A DNA stretch of 64,000 bases from Distichodus sexfasciatus (Eukaryota; Chordata; Actinopteri; Characiformes; Distichodontidae): the NCBI GenBank assembly GCA_032718565.1, contig JAVGVS010000042.1:701501-765500 (forward strand), given 5' to 3'. Positions within the stretch are counted from its first letter, which is position 1; each line of letters starts with the position of its first letter. The notes beneath the pieces are model-generated. The model had not been told where the DNA came from. It did no database searches and was given only the letters and a program-made list of their open reading frames with translations. Of the stretch, positions 13,301-25,300 are shown piece by piece. The position numbers and the translations under genes are program-made.

Positions 13301-16300
13301 CTGTTTTCCTGAATTAACTAGATACAGTTTAAATTTTTTTTAATCCCCCCAAAAACGCTGCAATGTCCTGCAGATTAGAATGGGCTTTCCGTCTGAATAA
13401 CCGTGAAGTCTCGAGGTGCCTGCGCAAAGTCGACAAACTAATAACAATTACATCTATGTTACTTAATGCGGCAAGTATTTCCCAAACCAAAATAAAACAT
13501 TATTGCAGTGAAATCGAGCTCTAAAGTAGGCGAAATGAGAGCTTTTGAGGTTAATTCAGAAAAATAGAGCGTGTTTTTTTGTTTTTTTTTAAAACATAAA
13601 CTGTATCTTGTTAATTCAGAAAAACAGCGTTGTTTTTTTGCCTTTTGTTTTTTTTTTACATGAAAACTGTATCTTGTTAATTCAGAAAAACAGCAGAATT
13701 ATTCTCAAGTGAACGCATTATGCTTCTGTAAAAACCAATATATGCAGTGTTATCTTCATTTTAGATGTCAAAAAAGATTTGCAGCTCCCAGTGTTTTCTC
13801 TTTTGTGGAAACTAGGTCCAAATGGCTCTTCGAGTGCCCTATACCATGTAATCCAAGCTCCAGGTATTTTGGTGGTGTTTGGTTTGTTTTGGTCTATGGT
13901 TTTATTTCAACTCATTATGCTCTCTGAGTTGAAAACGAATCTGATATACACATCATTCGTTGCTGCAAATCGTGAAATATTCAAGAAGTCAAAGCCGGGC
14001 CTGTCTTGCTTGCCTTCTCTCTAACCAGAGAAGTTTAAATGAGGTGAGAGAAGAGCTACGAACGCTCTCAGCTGCTTAAGCTGGACAAACATTTACAGCT
14101 TAGGACATTATTAGCGAGCTTTGCCGTCAGAAGTGGTTACCGTCAGGGGAGAGAGTGTGTGTAGATTAATTCGAGCAATTTTGAAATAAAGATTAATACT
14201 GTAGGTTGTTGGAAAACAGATTAAGGCAAAGCCTCCAAGTCAGCCGTATGCGGTTTTGTCTCGTTATGTTCGCAGGTGCATTCCTCTGACCCAAACCGAA
14301 TCACAAAACAAACATTACTCTCTCAACGACCGGGCTGGGAAGCAAGTCACTTGTCTTCATAGAGACAAAACATTCCATCCCAAGACAAGCACAAACAAGA
14401 TATAATGTAGTTGTATTGAGACTGTGACTAATTGCGCAACTGATGCAATCTAGCAGCTTTCAATAGTATATCATGTTCTTTTTCTCCTATGACTGCACAG
14501 GCCTGCGTTTGGAGATAATGAGTGATTGAGAGGGTATCACTTCCAATCTGGGCAAACCGGAGGACTCGGCTGGGCGCGTGATTTACAGCGAGCTTTGTAA
14601 TTGCAGGGGCTGGGGATTACGTTGAGCCTCAGAGAGATAAATTTCAGGCAGGCAGGTCCGAGATCAGCTTGCTGCTTATTAGGCTTGGTGATGCAGCAGG
14701 AACAGAGGAATCCAGACTTCGCTCCATTGGTGCAGCCTTTGAAAAAGGACATTTTTGCAAATTAAAATATTTTGTGTTTTGTCACGTGCTCCATAAATAC
14801 AAGACACTGATCCAATTGCCACCATAAGATTGCATACATAACGATTATTCAGACGTTTTCTTCATTTACTGAGATAAGCAATTTTACATTATATATATTT
14901 GTTTCTGTGGTTTACTACTACTAAAATATGTTTGACATGCCTGGCAAATGGTAGAACAAAATATTGGATTGAAAAGGCTATTTTAATGACTACTTTTGCT
15001 AAAACATTTAGATGAACTCTCTAAATTAAAGACGATTTCAATTTTAAAAGATTGAAAAATTTTGGGCTATTTGACTGGAGATGAAACTACTGAATCTATG
15101 GAAATGTACTATTCCTGAATGCTGATTGACAATAACAGATAAAGAAAACCCGCAAATGCGAAAGTGAGTGATTGTCATTGTGAACACAGCACAGCACACA
15201 GTGCACCACAATGAAACTCCTCCATGAAGGAACAGTAGGCAGCTGGCATGGGCAATGCCCAGAGAGCAGTGCTTGGGGACGATACCTTGCTCATGAGTAC
15301 TACAGTGGTACCTTTACCGGTCCGGGATTCAAACCGGCGACCTTCCAACCACGGGGCAAACTCCTTAACCGTTACACTGTCAACTGCCCAGAAGCTAAAA
15401 GAATAGCTCCTATTAATTCCATGCATTTAAATGCACACTTTGAGAATTATACTCCACTCCAGGTAAATAATAACACACTCCTTTAAAATGGCATTACATG
15501 CTGTGTCATTCCTGGCTAAAACCTTGCTACTCCTAACACTAGAATGAGACTCCTCTCATCCCCCAGGCCTTGAGACCTCATTAAAGCTGTTGCAGTGCCT
15601 TGTTTTATGTTTTCTGGCTTCACCAAATATCGAACCTCCGAGTTGGCCACCATCGGCCACCTGGGTGTACAACACGGTCAAGGCTGTCTCAAACCTCCCT
15701 TAGCATTGAGGATTAACACAGCCTACTTTTTGAGAGCTCTATTCTTCTAAGATTTGTGGGTTTTTCTCGCCATGGATATCCCGTGGTTTCATTACCATTC
15801 TCCCTTCTAAATGGCGTCATTTGAGGTTTTCAGAGGCCAGGCTGAATTATATATGATCTGCTTATTTGCTGGCTGCTGAGATTATGCCCACACTTAGCAA
15901 TTCTGCACACACATGCAGGACAGGCATGGAGGCTGAGAAGGAGGGAGTGAGGGTTTGTGGGAAGAGAGAGAGATTTACTTCTCCTGTGGGGTCTCCAAAC
16001 CAAATGAGGGGTGGAGAGTCCAGCTTCCAAAAGCTCATGAATGCTTTGGAAGGGATTCTTAGATTCGGTTGTACCTCAAGTGACAGGAATGTTGATGCAG
16101 CCACTACTGTAGTTTGAAGAGAAACTGCTGGCCGCACATATGGTTACTTCTTTTCCAGCAATGAGCAGCAGCACTGAGGCAAGTCTAAAGCCATGGTGTA
16201 AAGTTTTTAAGGCATTGGTGCAAAGAAATTGACAGTCAAACATGAAATTGTTTAAAAGCTTAAAAAAGAAAAATAAGTGTGAAAAAGTCTTTAAAAATGG

Positions 16301-19300
16301 CTTCTTTGCCTCACAGAGCCGGGCAAACCCAGTCAACGTCACGCCTCTAATCCAAGCTGTGGACCAAGACCGGAATATCCAGCCTCCCTCAGATCGACCA
16401 GGAATCCTCTACTCCATCCTCATTGGTAGGTGTTCAGTCTACCTTTAGGTATTGGCAGCATTTTAAAGGGGGGAAAAAAGTTTTAGAAGCAACAGTGCAG
16501 CAAACAGGTTTCTCCAGTCAAGGAACTGGGATTTTCTTTAAAGATGAGATCCAGCAATGAAAAGGTCTAGTGGTGAGACACTTGTCTACAAACCGTACTC
16601 AGTTACTTTCGTAACCTCGGTTCCCCGAGATATGGGAACGAGTACTGCGTCGTAAAACTCTTTTTCCTCCTCAACTGAAGCCTTTTTCAATCACGCAGTG
16701 AAACTGCACGTCCATCGGTTCGTGCAGTGTAATAAAAACGAACCAATGACTCGGCGGCGGTGATGAGCGAGCCAACGGCTATGCCGCTCGCCCGAGCCCG
16801 GCAGAGTGGGCAGGGCTTACAGGCTATATAAGCGGCCGTTGCGCCGCCGCCGCTCACATTTCTTCAAACGAAGCGACTGAGGCGTGCAGCACATAGCATG
16901 GCCAGGAACGCAGTACTCGTTCCCATATCTCAAGGAACCGAGGTTACGGAAGTAACCGAGTACGTTCCCTGTCGATATTCCACTCGTACTGCGTCGTAAG
17001 ACGCTGTATGGGAATCAGTACAATCACGCCATGCTATGATGGGGAACGACTCAAAACATGACTCATGTGGGGGGACCCAGGGGAATTCAAAAATATACAC
17101 CAAGCACAGGTTGAGCCCAGGGGGTCCTCCGTGGCTTGGGTGCCATCCCAGTTGGCGCCCAAAGATACGGGCCCAGAGAAAGTAGGGACTTCAGCAATGC
17201 TGATCAAGTAACCCCCGAGACCACCTAATCAGTCTAGGTGACGGACTAAGCAGAGAGGATTCTGGTCTGCAAAACAGGGACATCCAGTTTGTAAAACCTG
17301 ATAAATGTGGACGGCGAGGACCACCCGGCCGCTGCACAAATCTCGGAGATGGATACCCCGCTGGACCACGCCCAGGAAGAGGCAATGCCTCTGGTGGAGT
17401 GGGCTCTGACTCCAATGGGGCACTGCAAGCCCAAGGAGGAGTAGGCCAAGGCAATAGCCTCCACTATCCTCTGCTTCGTAACCGGGCGACCCTTAGCGCG
17501 GCTACCGAAGCCGACAAAAAGCTGTTCTGAACTCCTGAATGAGGCAGGACGCTCGACGTAAGCCCTTAAGGACCTGACGGGGCAGAGCAGGCATAAGTCC
17601 TGGTCATCCGTCGAGGCAGATAGGGCAGAAAGTACTATGACCTGACCTTAGGTACATAACCCAGCCTCGGTTTCAACGACTCTGGAGTCGTTGGGCCTGA
17701 ATTCCAGGCAAGCTGGGTTGACAGAGAGGGCCTGTAGATCCCCTACCCGTTTAACTGACGCCAGTGCCAAAAGCAGGGCCGTTTTAAATGAGAGCGATCT
17801 CAAGCTCGAGGAGTGCAGTGGTTCGAATGGGGGCCCCTTCAGGGCCCTCAGTACGGTAGACAAGTCCCAAGAGGGAACTGTACGAGGACGCAGGGGGTTC
17901 AACCTCCTGGCACCTCGTAAAAACTGTATCACCGCCCTGTTCCTGCCGACCGAGCAACCAGCAATAGGGGCGTGAAAAGCCACTATGGCCAAAGCATAAA
18001 CCTTGATGGTCGAAGGAGAACACTGCTTATCCAGCAACTCCTGCAGGAAGGAAAGAACCACTGATACCTCCGAGGTAACCGGATCAATGTCACAGTCTTG
18101 ACACCAAGCCGAGAAAAGGGACCACTTCAAAGCATAGAGACGCCGAGTGGATGGAACTCTAGCTTCAGTTATAGTGTTTAAGACACGCTCTGGGAGGTCC
18201 AGAGGCTCCCATTGAGCGGCCACACGTGAAGGGCCCATAATTCGGGCCGCGGATGCCACAGCGAGCTGTTCGCTTGAGAGAAGAGGTCCTCAAGGGAATG
18301 GGCCACGGGGCTGCCTCGAGCAGCTGGAATAACTCCGACACCCATGGCTGGTTCCTCCAGAAGGGGGCTACCAGGAGAAGCTTGTGTCGGCGTAAAGTGG
18401 GCAATGAGAGTTGCCTTCGGAGGCAAAGAGATCTACTCGAGCCCTGCCGAAGATTTCCCAAATTCCCTGAACCGCGAGAGGGTGGAGCATCCACTCTTCT
18501 GAGGAGACGTTCCTTGACAACATGTCTGCCCCTTGGTTCAGTTTGCCTGGCACATGCGTCACCTTCAGTGAGCGCAGGTTGGCCTGGGCCCAAACCAGAA
18601 GGCATTTCGCTAGCGTGTAGAGGCGCTTCGAGATGATGCCGCCCTGGTGATTCACATACGACACCACAGACCTGCTGTCTGAGCGTATCAGCACATGGTG
18701 CCCCCTTATGTCCGGCAGGAAGAATTGGCAGGCATGGCACACTGCTAGCATCTCTAGGCAGTTGATGTGCAGTCCCGCCTCCTTCTTGGACCAAAGGCCG
18801 AAGGCCGGTTTGCCCTTGCACAGCGCTCCCCAACCCCTGTTGGAAGCGTCTGTCATGTTCCTTCTGTGCACCGTGTCTAAGAGCACCCCTCGCTCTAGCC
18901 AGAGAGGGTCCCTCCAACGGCTCAGGGCTGAGACACAGGCCCGAGATACCGTTATGCGGTGGCGACCGTGGTGACTGTGGCGACACACCGCGAACGGAAC
19001 CCTCCACTTCAGCCAGAACTGGATGGGTCGCATGTGAAGCAGACACAACTGGAGAACTGGCAAAGCCGCTGCCATAAGGCCCATCATCTTCTGAAAGGCC
19101 TTGAGTGGGTGCGAGGTGCCTTCCACAAAGGAGGCCGCACGGCTCTGAATTGTCCTGGCTCGCCCCGCCGAGACGTTCGCCGTCATGCGCACAGAGTTGA
19201 TCATTATCCCCAGGAACGATACCCGTTGGCTGGGAGATAGAACGCTCTTGGCAAAATTAACCCTGAGCCCCAGGCAATCCAAGTGGCTGAGGAGAAGGGC

Positions 19301-22300
19301 CCTGTGTGATATAGAAACTGCCTCTGACTGGGCCAGAATGAGCCAGTCGTCGAGGTAGTTGAGGATGCGGATTCCCATCTGTTGCAGAGGGGAGAGAGCT
19401 GCATCCATGCATTGCGTAAAGGTGCGGGGGGCCAGAGATAACCCAAACAGTAGGATCTTGTATTGGTATGCCACCCCTTCGAAGGCGAATCTCAAGAATC
19501 GCCTGTGATGGGGGCAATCTGGATGTGAAAGTAGGTGTCTTTCAGGTCCAGAGACATGAACCAGTCCCCTGGGCGTATCTGCGTGACCATCCTGAACGAC
19601 CGTTTCATTAGGGTGCGATTCAGGAGTCTGAGGTCTAGGATAGGTTGCAGACCACCGTCTTTTTAGGGAACGAGGAAGTAGCGGCTGTAAAAGCCCGACT
19701 CGCTCTGAGCTGGAGGAACGATCTCTAAGGCTCCCCTTTCCAGCAGATTCACCACCTCGGCGTGCAGAACTGGAGCGTCCTCACTGCGCACTGTGGTAGA
19801 GACAAATTGCGAGCAAATTGTAGAGAGTAACCTCGTTTTATTGTAGCCATCACCCATTCTGACACCCCAGGGATAGCCTGCCAGGCCTCGGCCCGTGCGG
19901 TCAGAGGATGGATGCGGTCTACAGATTGGCTGCCTGAAGGCAGGATGTTGGTTCAGCATGCGGGCATGGCGGGCTGCTGAGTCAGGTCTGGGGCGACTAA
20001 CAGCAGATGAGGCACTGGGGCGTTTTGGGAGGAAGTGCCGCATCGCCTGAGATGACTTCTGAGTCTCCGTAAAACCCCTCTACAGCCGGTCCGCACAGGC
20101 TGCTCGCTGACACTGGAGCATCCAAGAAGGGGACCTTGTCTGCGTGAGCCACAGGTGGCATTCCAACACCACCAGACTGGACATAGAGCGCCCGATGGCC
20201 TGGGTGGTGGCTTTGGTGGCACGAAGGGCCAGGTCCGTTGCACTTTGCAGGTCTCTGAGGGAAGTGGCATCAAGACCGGCCTCCTTGGTGGCGAGCATCT
20301 TGGCCTGGAAGACCTGGAGGACCACCATGGAGTGAAGCGCTGAAGCTGCTTGTCCAGCAGCTGCGTAGGCACTTCCAGCAAGTGCTGAAGTGACCCTACA
20401 CAGCTTCGAAGGGTGGCTTGCCCTTGCCTTCCATCCGATGGCAGTGGGCGGGCAGAGATGCGCGGCCACGGACTCATCCAGGGGAGGCAGGTGCTCGTAT
20501 CCCTTCTCCTCCGCCCCGTCCACGGAGGAGAGTGCAGAAGAGGTAGAAGGCCTGATACGGGACGAGTAAGGGGCACGCCATGATTTGGTGAGCTCGTCAT
20601 GAACCTCAGGAAAAAAGGGGGACGAACGCTGGCGGGGGGCCTGCAGGTGACCCAGGAGAAACCACTCGTCCAACCTACTCTGAGACAGCTCTTCTGGCGG
20701 AGACCAGTCGAGCCCGAGCTCACTGACAGCCTTAGTCATGACTCGGATGAGCTTCTCGTCTGACTTGGTCCTGGCGCTGAGAGAGGAAGACGGCGGCAAG
20801 AGGGCGGGGTCAGACCCGGAGCCCGCAAACTCCTCTGCATCTGAAGCTGCCAAGGAAAGGCTGTCCATTTCCTCATCGCTTCCACCAAACAAGATCATGT
20901 CGCTCGCAGCCACGGAGGGATGCTGATCGGGCTGGGTGAAGAGGACGGGTGAAGCTGTTCTTGGAGGGGATGGCGAGGCATGCGGGCGCTGAGCTGGCGA
21001 GTGCTCGTCAATCTCCAAATGCTCAACCACTCTGCCCCGCCGTTTTTTCCTCACAGGTCCCTGGGAGGAAGCAGACGGGAGGGCGCGAGGGGCGGAGTCG
21101 CTCTCTGAAAAGAAAGCTATCCGCGAGCAAAGAGTGGCGATACTGAAAGCCTCGCAGTGCGAGCAATCAGCCACGCTGAGCGCAGCGTCAGCGTGGGATT
21201 TTCCCAGGCATGCCACACAATCAGCGTGGCCGTCGTCAGCGCGCAGGGATTTCCCGCACGTCTTACAGCGACGGCGCGGCATTTGAAAAAACGCTGATGC
21301 TCTTTTAGTAATAATGCTCTTTAATAGAAAAGGCTCTTTTAGAAATCGCCAGATGGCGGCAGGGGAAAACGAAGTGACGGCGAAACTGCCGGTTTTCCAG
21401 CTGCGGTGCTTTTCGACGGCGAGTCGGCATTCAGTGAGAAGTGAGCAAGGAAGAAGCTCCATCGCTGAAGAGAAGAAATCTGAGTAGCGGCGGCGCAACG
21501 GCCGCTTATATAGCCCGTAAGCCCCACCCACTCTGCTGGGCTCGGGCGAGCGGCGCAGCCATTGGCTCGCTCATCACCGCCGCCGAGTCATTAGTTCGTT
21601 TTTATTACACTGCACCAATGGACGTGCAGTTTCACTGCGTGATTGAAAAAGGCTTCAGTTGAGGAGGAAAAAGAGTTTTTCCCATACAGCGTCTTACGAC
21701 GCAGTACGAGTGGAATATTGACAGGGAACAGTAAGTTCTGGGTTTGAACCTGGCTCTATCCTACCTCTAGCATTGCCAACATTGGGCACCTGAGCAGCAG
21801 AGGGGGGAAGAGGGTGGTGCTGATTTAAAATCTTAGTTTTCATACCCTCTAAGAATTTTAGAATTTGTTCAATACCAGGTAAGTCTAACTGGATTATCAG
21901 GGACTGTTGTATCTGTGATGCCAAAAATGAGTCATTACTTCTCATAGCAAAGATTGTCAGATTATCGCCATCTTGTCTCCTTCCCTTCCATAGGCAAGCC
22001 CACGTCGTATGCTGACTACTTCTTTCTGAACAGCACCACGGCTGAGCTCAGCCTCCTCCAGCCTGTCAGCCGGGAAGAACACCAGAGATTTGACCTGGTT
22101 ATCAAGGTAATGAGAGCAGCTACCTGATTAACCGTTAACCGTGAAAGAGGGAATGGGTGTGTAAGAGTGTGAGAAGGCTGGAGAGAGAGTTGCACTGCAA
22201 AAGTGTTTTTGGAAAGTGACATTTTCACCAGTAAAAGCACTGAATTTAGTTGTGGATCTAGAAGATTTGACAACTCTTCAACCCTTTTCGGGTGTTCAAC

Positions 22301-25300
22301 TCCTACACACATTTTACCTGGTCTTTTTTTTTTAACACAGTATATTTTTTTATTACATGTTATAAAAATACAGAAATTGTATCTAATGTTTGATATTACC
22401 TAAGGATACTGCTGCCAAGGCAGGGGACAGATGTTATTTTTTTGACTGTGTGTGAATCTCACTTTGAGGAAATGTTCAACATAATTGTTCAATTTAAGTA
22501 TGTGTCAAAGGCCTTTACAAAATAAAAATATTTCAAGTGTAGCAATGTAACTAACCGTATTGTAAACGATCGCAGTGGCATTTGCACGAAAGAGCTGAGG
22601 ATCATACAGAGCTTTACAATGTAATGATCCATAAAGAGCATTGTGGAATCAAGAGGCTATAAGTGTGGATGAAGCCGCCTTCCTTAACTGGGAGCTTTGC
22701 CCATAGCCCCTGGTGGGATCAAAGGGAAGGAACGGGGCTGTGTGTTGAGATACTTACATATGTAGGCATGCAACGCAGTGAGAATGGCGTGCTGGTGGTG
22801 ACTCGAGCTGGAAAATGTGTTTTTTCCCCTTCATGCTTCAATTTGATCTACAAAGAGGACTTCGGTGTTTGCTGGCCTATTCTTGGCAGCACAAGTGGAA
22901 AAAGACGACTTTTTGGTTCTCCCCACTATTGCTTTTCCCACTCTCTCAGTATGTGGCCCATATTGGACAGATCGCTCTCAGGTGACGTGAGTAGATCGAG
23001 TTGAAGGTGCTGAAGAATGATTCCATGGAAGATGGAGGATGGAGGATGGCCACCTTTTCTGATACTCTGCCTTCACTAATCCAACAAACCCGGCAGCTCA
23101 TTGGTCTGTCAGTAATATATAGAGCTGATTTCTAACAGAAATACAGCCTGTCTCAAACAGAGTACCAACCAGCAAAGTATTCTTATGGCAAAAAGGAGCC
23201 AGTACATTCCATTGTGGTGGGAGACACTCGGACAAGTCTTTTATGGGGACTGCCTTTTTATTGAGACATTAGGGATGCAAAAAGTCATAGTCAAACACCA
23301 ATGATCAAACACAGATTAACCACGGTAAAGGCCAAAATACCATCTGATGTTCATGTGAATAGAAAATATGTCAATGAATAGTCTAAATCAGTCTGTACCG
23401 TAAAGAGCCTCGCTACGAAAGTATGTCGGTAATACTTTGCTAATGCTAAAACCTGTCCTTATATACATCTGGACCCAGAAGCGTTTTCTAGTGTTTCCAG
23501 GTCACGAGCTCCAGAGTGACGTCGGTAGAAAGGACATCACACTGATGTAGAGTTATATTTGAATTACTTTGTTTACAAATTGCAAAATGAAGAAAGGGCT
23601 TTTGAAGTGTTTATACCGTTAAAAGCTAAGGAAGATATTCTGTACTGGCATGAGCAAGTCACTTGAAATGGGACACACCAAATTATTAACAAATTATGTT
23701 CCTCACTCGTGTTCCAGAACAGCATGAGCAGTTGCGTTTTGTTTGTGGTTGAAATCCTGACGAAAGATTACACAAACTATAAAAACACATTTTGAGAGAG
23801 CAGACGCAGTGCAGATAGTTGTTTACTATTTACTGATAGTTGTTTACTATTGCCTTTATACATATTAGCTTGCTTTAGTGTAATCAAACATGTAAGTGAA
23901 TGCAATTAGTCACTACACAAGCAACTTCCCCATCTGCCTTTGCTGCGTGTAGTTGGTCATGAATATAAATCATCATGTATATACATGAGCGTTACTGTAT
24001 TAAGCAGCTTTTACTTATAACAAAACTTTTTAAAATTCATCTTCAAATTTCAGAACTGACCTCAGGGAATGTATTTATACAAAGTTCACAAACTACACTA
24101 CAGGTTACCATAGCTACAAGTGAGAAACCTTAATTAAACAAATTGTGCATGCCTTGAATTCAGAGCATGTCAGCCCACACACGCATGTTGTTAATGGTAT
24201 CGACTTCACTAAAATAACACACTGCCAGAAAAAAGAAAAAAGAAAGAAAGACAAAGAATATAGTTTTAATCAGACCTCTTAATTAGTCACTGGGTAACAT
24301 CTACAGTTTATGTACAGTTATAAAGCATAAAATAAAAAATTTAATAAATATGAGCAAACTCAATTCAAGGTTTAGCATCAGTTTATATTAAACTGCACAG
24401 CCTGCTGGAGAATTACGCCACATTAGACACCTGTGGGGAAAGACCTTGGTCCTAACGGTGTCGCGTCTGTTCAACTTCTAGAAACGGTTGTCCTCAAGGA
24501 CTAAAAATCTTCAAGCTGGTTTGAAAATGCCTACAGCCATACTGCTTGCAAGACTCTACCATTTTTGTAGGAAGGTGAAGTGTTTCAAATTCAAGTCATT
24601 CATTCAGTCCGGCGTAGACAGCCATTCCTTCCGGCAAGTGCTTCAGTATTTACTGCCCATTTAATTCAGGCTCTCTTTTAAATGCTGTGCATCAATGTGT
24701 GGCTCCCATTATTTCAAGCGGCAACTAACTTTTTGCTATAAGCACCGCAGAAATATGTTTAGGTCTGGAACCACCTGTCAGAATCCCCTTTTCCATGAGC
24801 TGTTGTTAAAGTTATGCTCAACATAATTCTGTCGCTATTGATTGACTTGCAATCCAAACTGAATCCTTTGTCATCAATTCAAGCCTAAATTTAACCCTTT
24901 CTGTACAACTGGGATGTTCTAAGAACTCCTAAATCCAGTAAGCATCAACTTGAATGTCATTTGAGTTCTCGGGTTGAAGAAATATCATTAGCAGAAAAAA
25001 AAAAAAATCTGCAAAAATGTCATATTCTCATAAGGCAGAGAAGTGGTGTTAACAGATCTCCTGCAGTCCCCTCAAGCAATGCAATCTTTAAATAACTGTT
25101 CCATCTACTTTTGTCACAAAACAGTGAGTTTCCCAGGTTGGTCGAGCGTGCTTCTCGTCTCAGTATGTTCATATTAACCAGCTATTATGTTCAAAAAATG
25201 AGTCATTCTTTTTCATGCGTCCGGAAGTCAGTGAAATATGCTGTCTGACAGGGACGTGATAGCAAGTGAGGGATTAAGAGTGGTACAAGGGTACTGTCAC

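Larger units (their letters stand above)
12487..13836 (+). mobile_element. hAT/Charlie-like deletion derivative with 8-bp target duplication
   Basis: The left end starts CAGGGGTCGGCAACC, a hAT terminal motif. The element is flanked by CCCTATAC at 12479-12486 and 13837-13844, the 8-bp target duplication size of hAT elements. The interior has remnants of a transposase (12762-12911) and a nested inverted repeat (13253-13744). The right end, AAATGGCTCTTCGAGTG, is not a complement of the left end, so the terminal inverted repeat is incomplete on that side. Confidence 0.7.
8502..16316 (+). other. intron 5, rich in mobile elements
   Basis: A 7.8-kb intron. It carries three family C SINE copies (8757-9995), a BED-finger hAT relic (about 11580-12343), a hAT/Charlie-like element with a nested foldback (12487-13836) and a family B SINE (15161-15390). 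The parts between (roughly 10000-11500 and 13850-15100) hold nothing I can name. Confidence 0.75.
16595..21729 (-). mobile_element. DIRS-type tyrosine-recombinase retrotransposon, complete architecture, coding capacity broken
   Basis: In element orientation (minus strand) the order is right ITR, gag, RT-RNase H, tyrosine recombinase, internal complementary region, left ITR. The ITRs are about 270 bases and very similar over their inner 200. Their outer ends differ from one another but are each complementary to half of the internal region at 16908-17020, the hallmark of DIRS elements, which replicate through a circular intermediate. No target duplication flanks it, as expected for recombinase-mediated insertion. 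There is one nonsense codon and at least two frame changes in pol, and one lesion in the recombinase gene. It lies antisense to pcdh15. Known relatives are common in teleosts. Confidence 0.93.
16426..21993 (+). other. intron 6, 92% DIRS element
   Basis: The intron is 5568 bases, of which 5135 are the DIRS insertion. Without it the intron would be about 433 bases and would contain only the interrupted family C SINE. Confidence 0.85.

Noticed and set aside
15161..15390. tRNA-like sequences with A and B boxes (here and at 2912, 35668, 50388, 63461)
   Set aside because: They belong to SINE copies with bodies and tails; none folds as an obvious intact tRNA with a matching acceptor stem, so no tRNA gene is called.
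17246..18259. Tyrosine recombinase considered as sign of a prophage, integron or Crypton
   Set aside because: The neighbouring RT/RNase H, gag, ITRs and ICR fit a DIRS retrotransposon, in a eukaryotic intron.
20080..20723. Overlapping open frames on both strands within the DIRS element
   Set aside because: Shadow frames of the gag and pol genes caused by high GC content.
22663..23004. 113-codon open frame on the plus strand in intron 7
   Set aside because: No domain, no conserved motif, no splice context and composition like the flanking intron; treated as chance.
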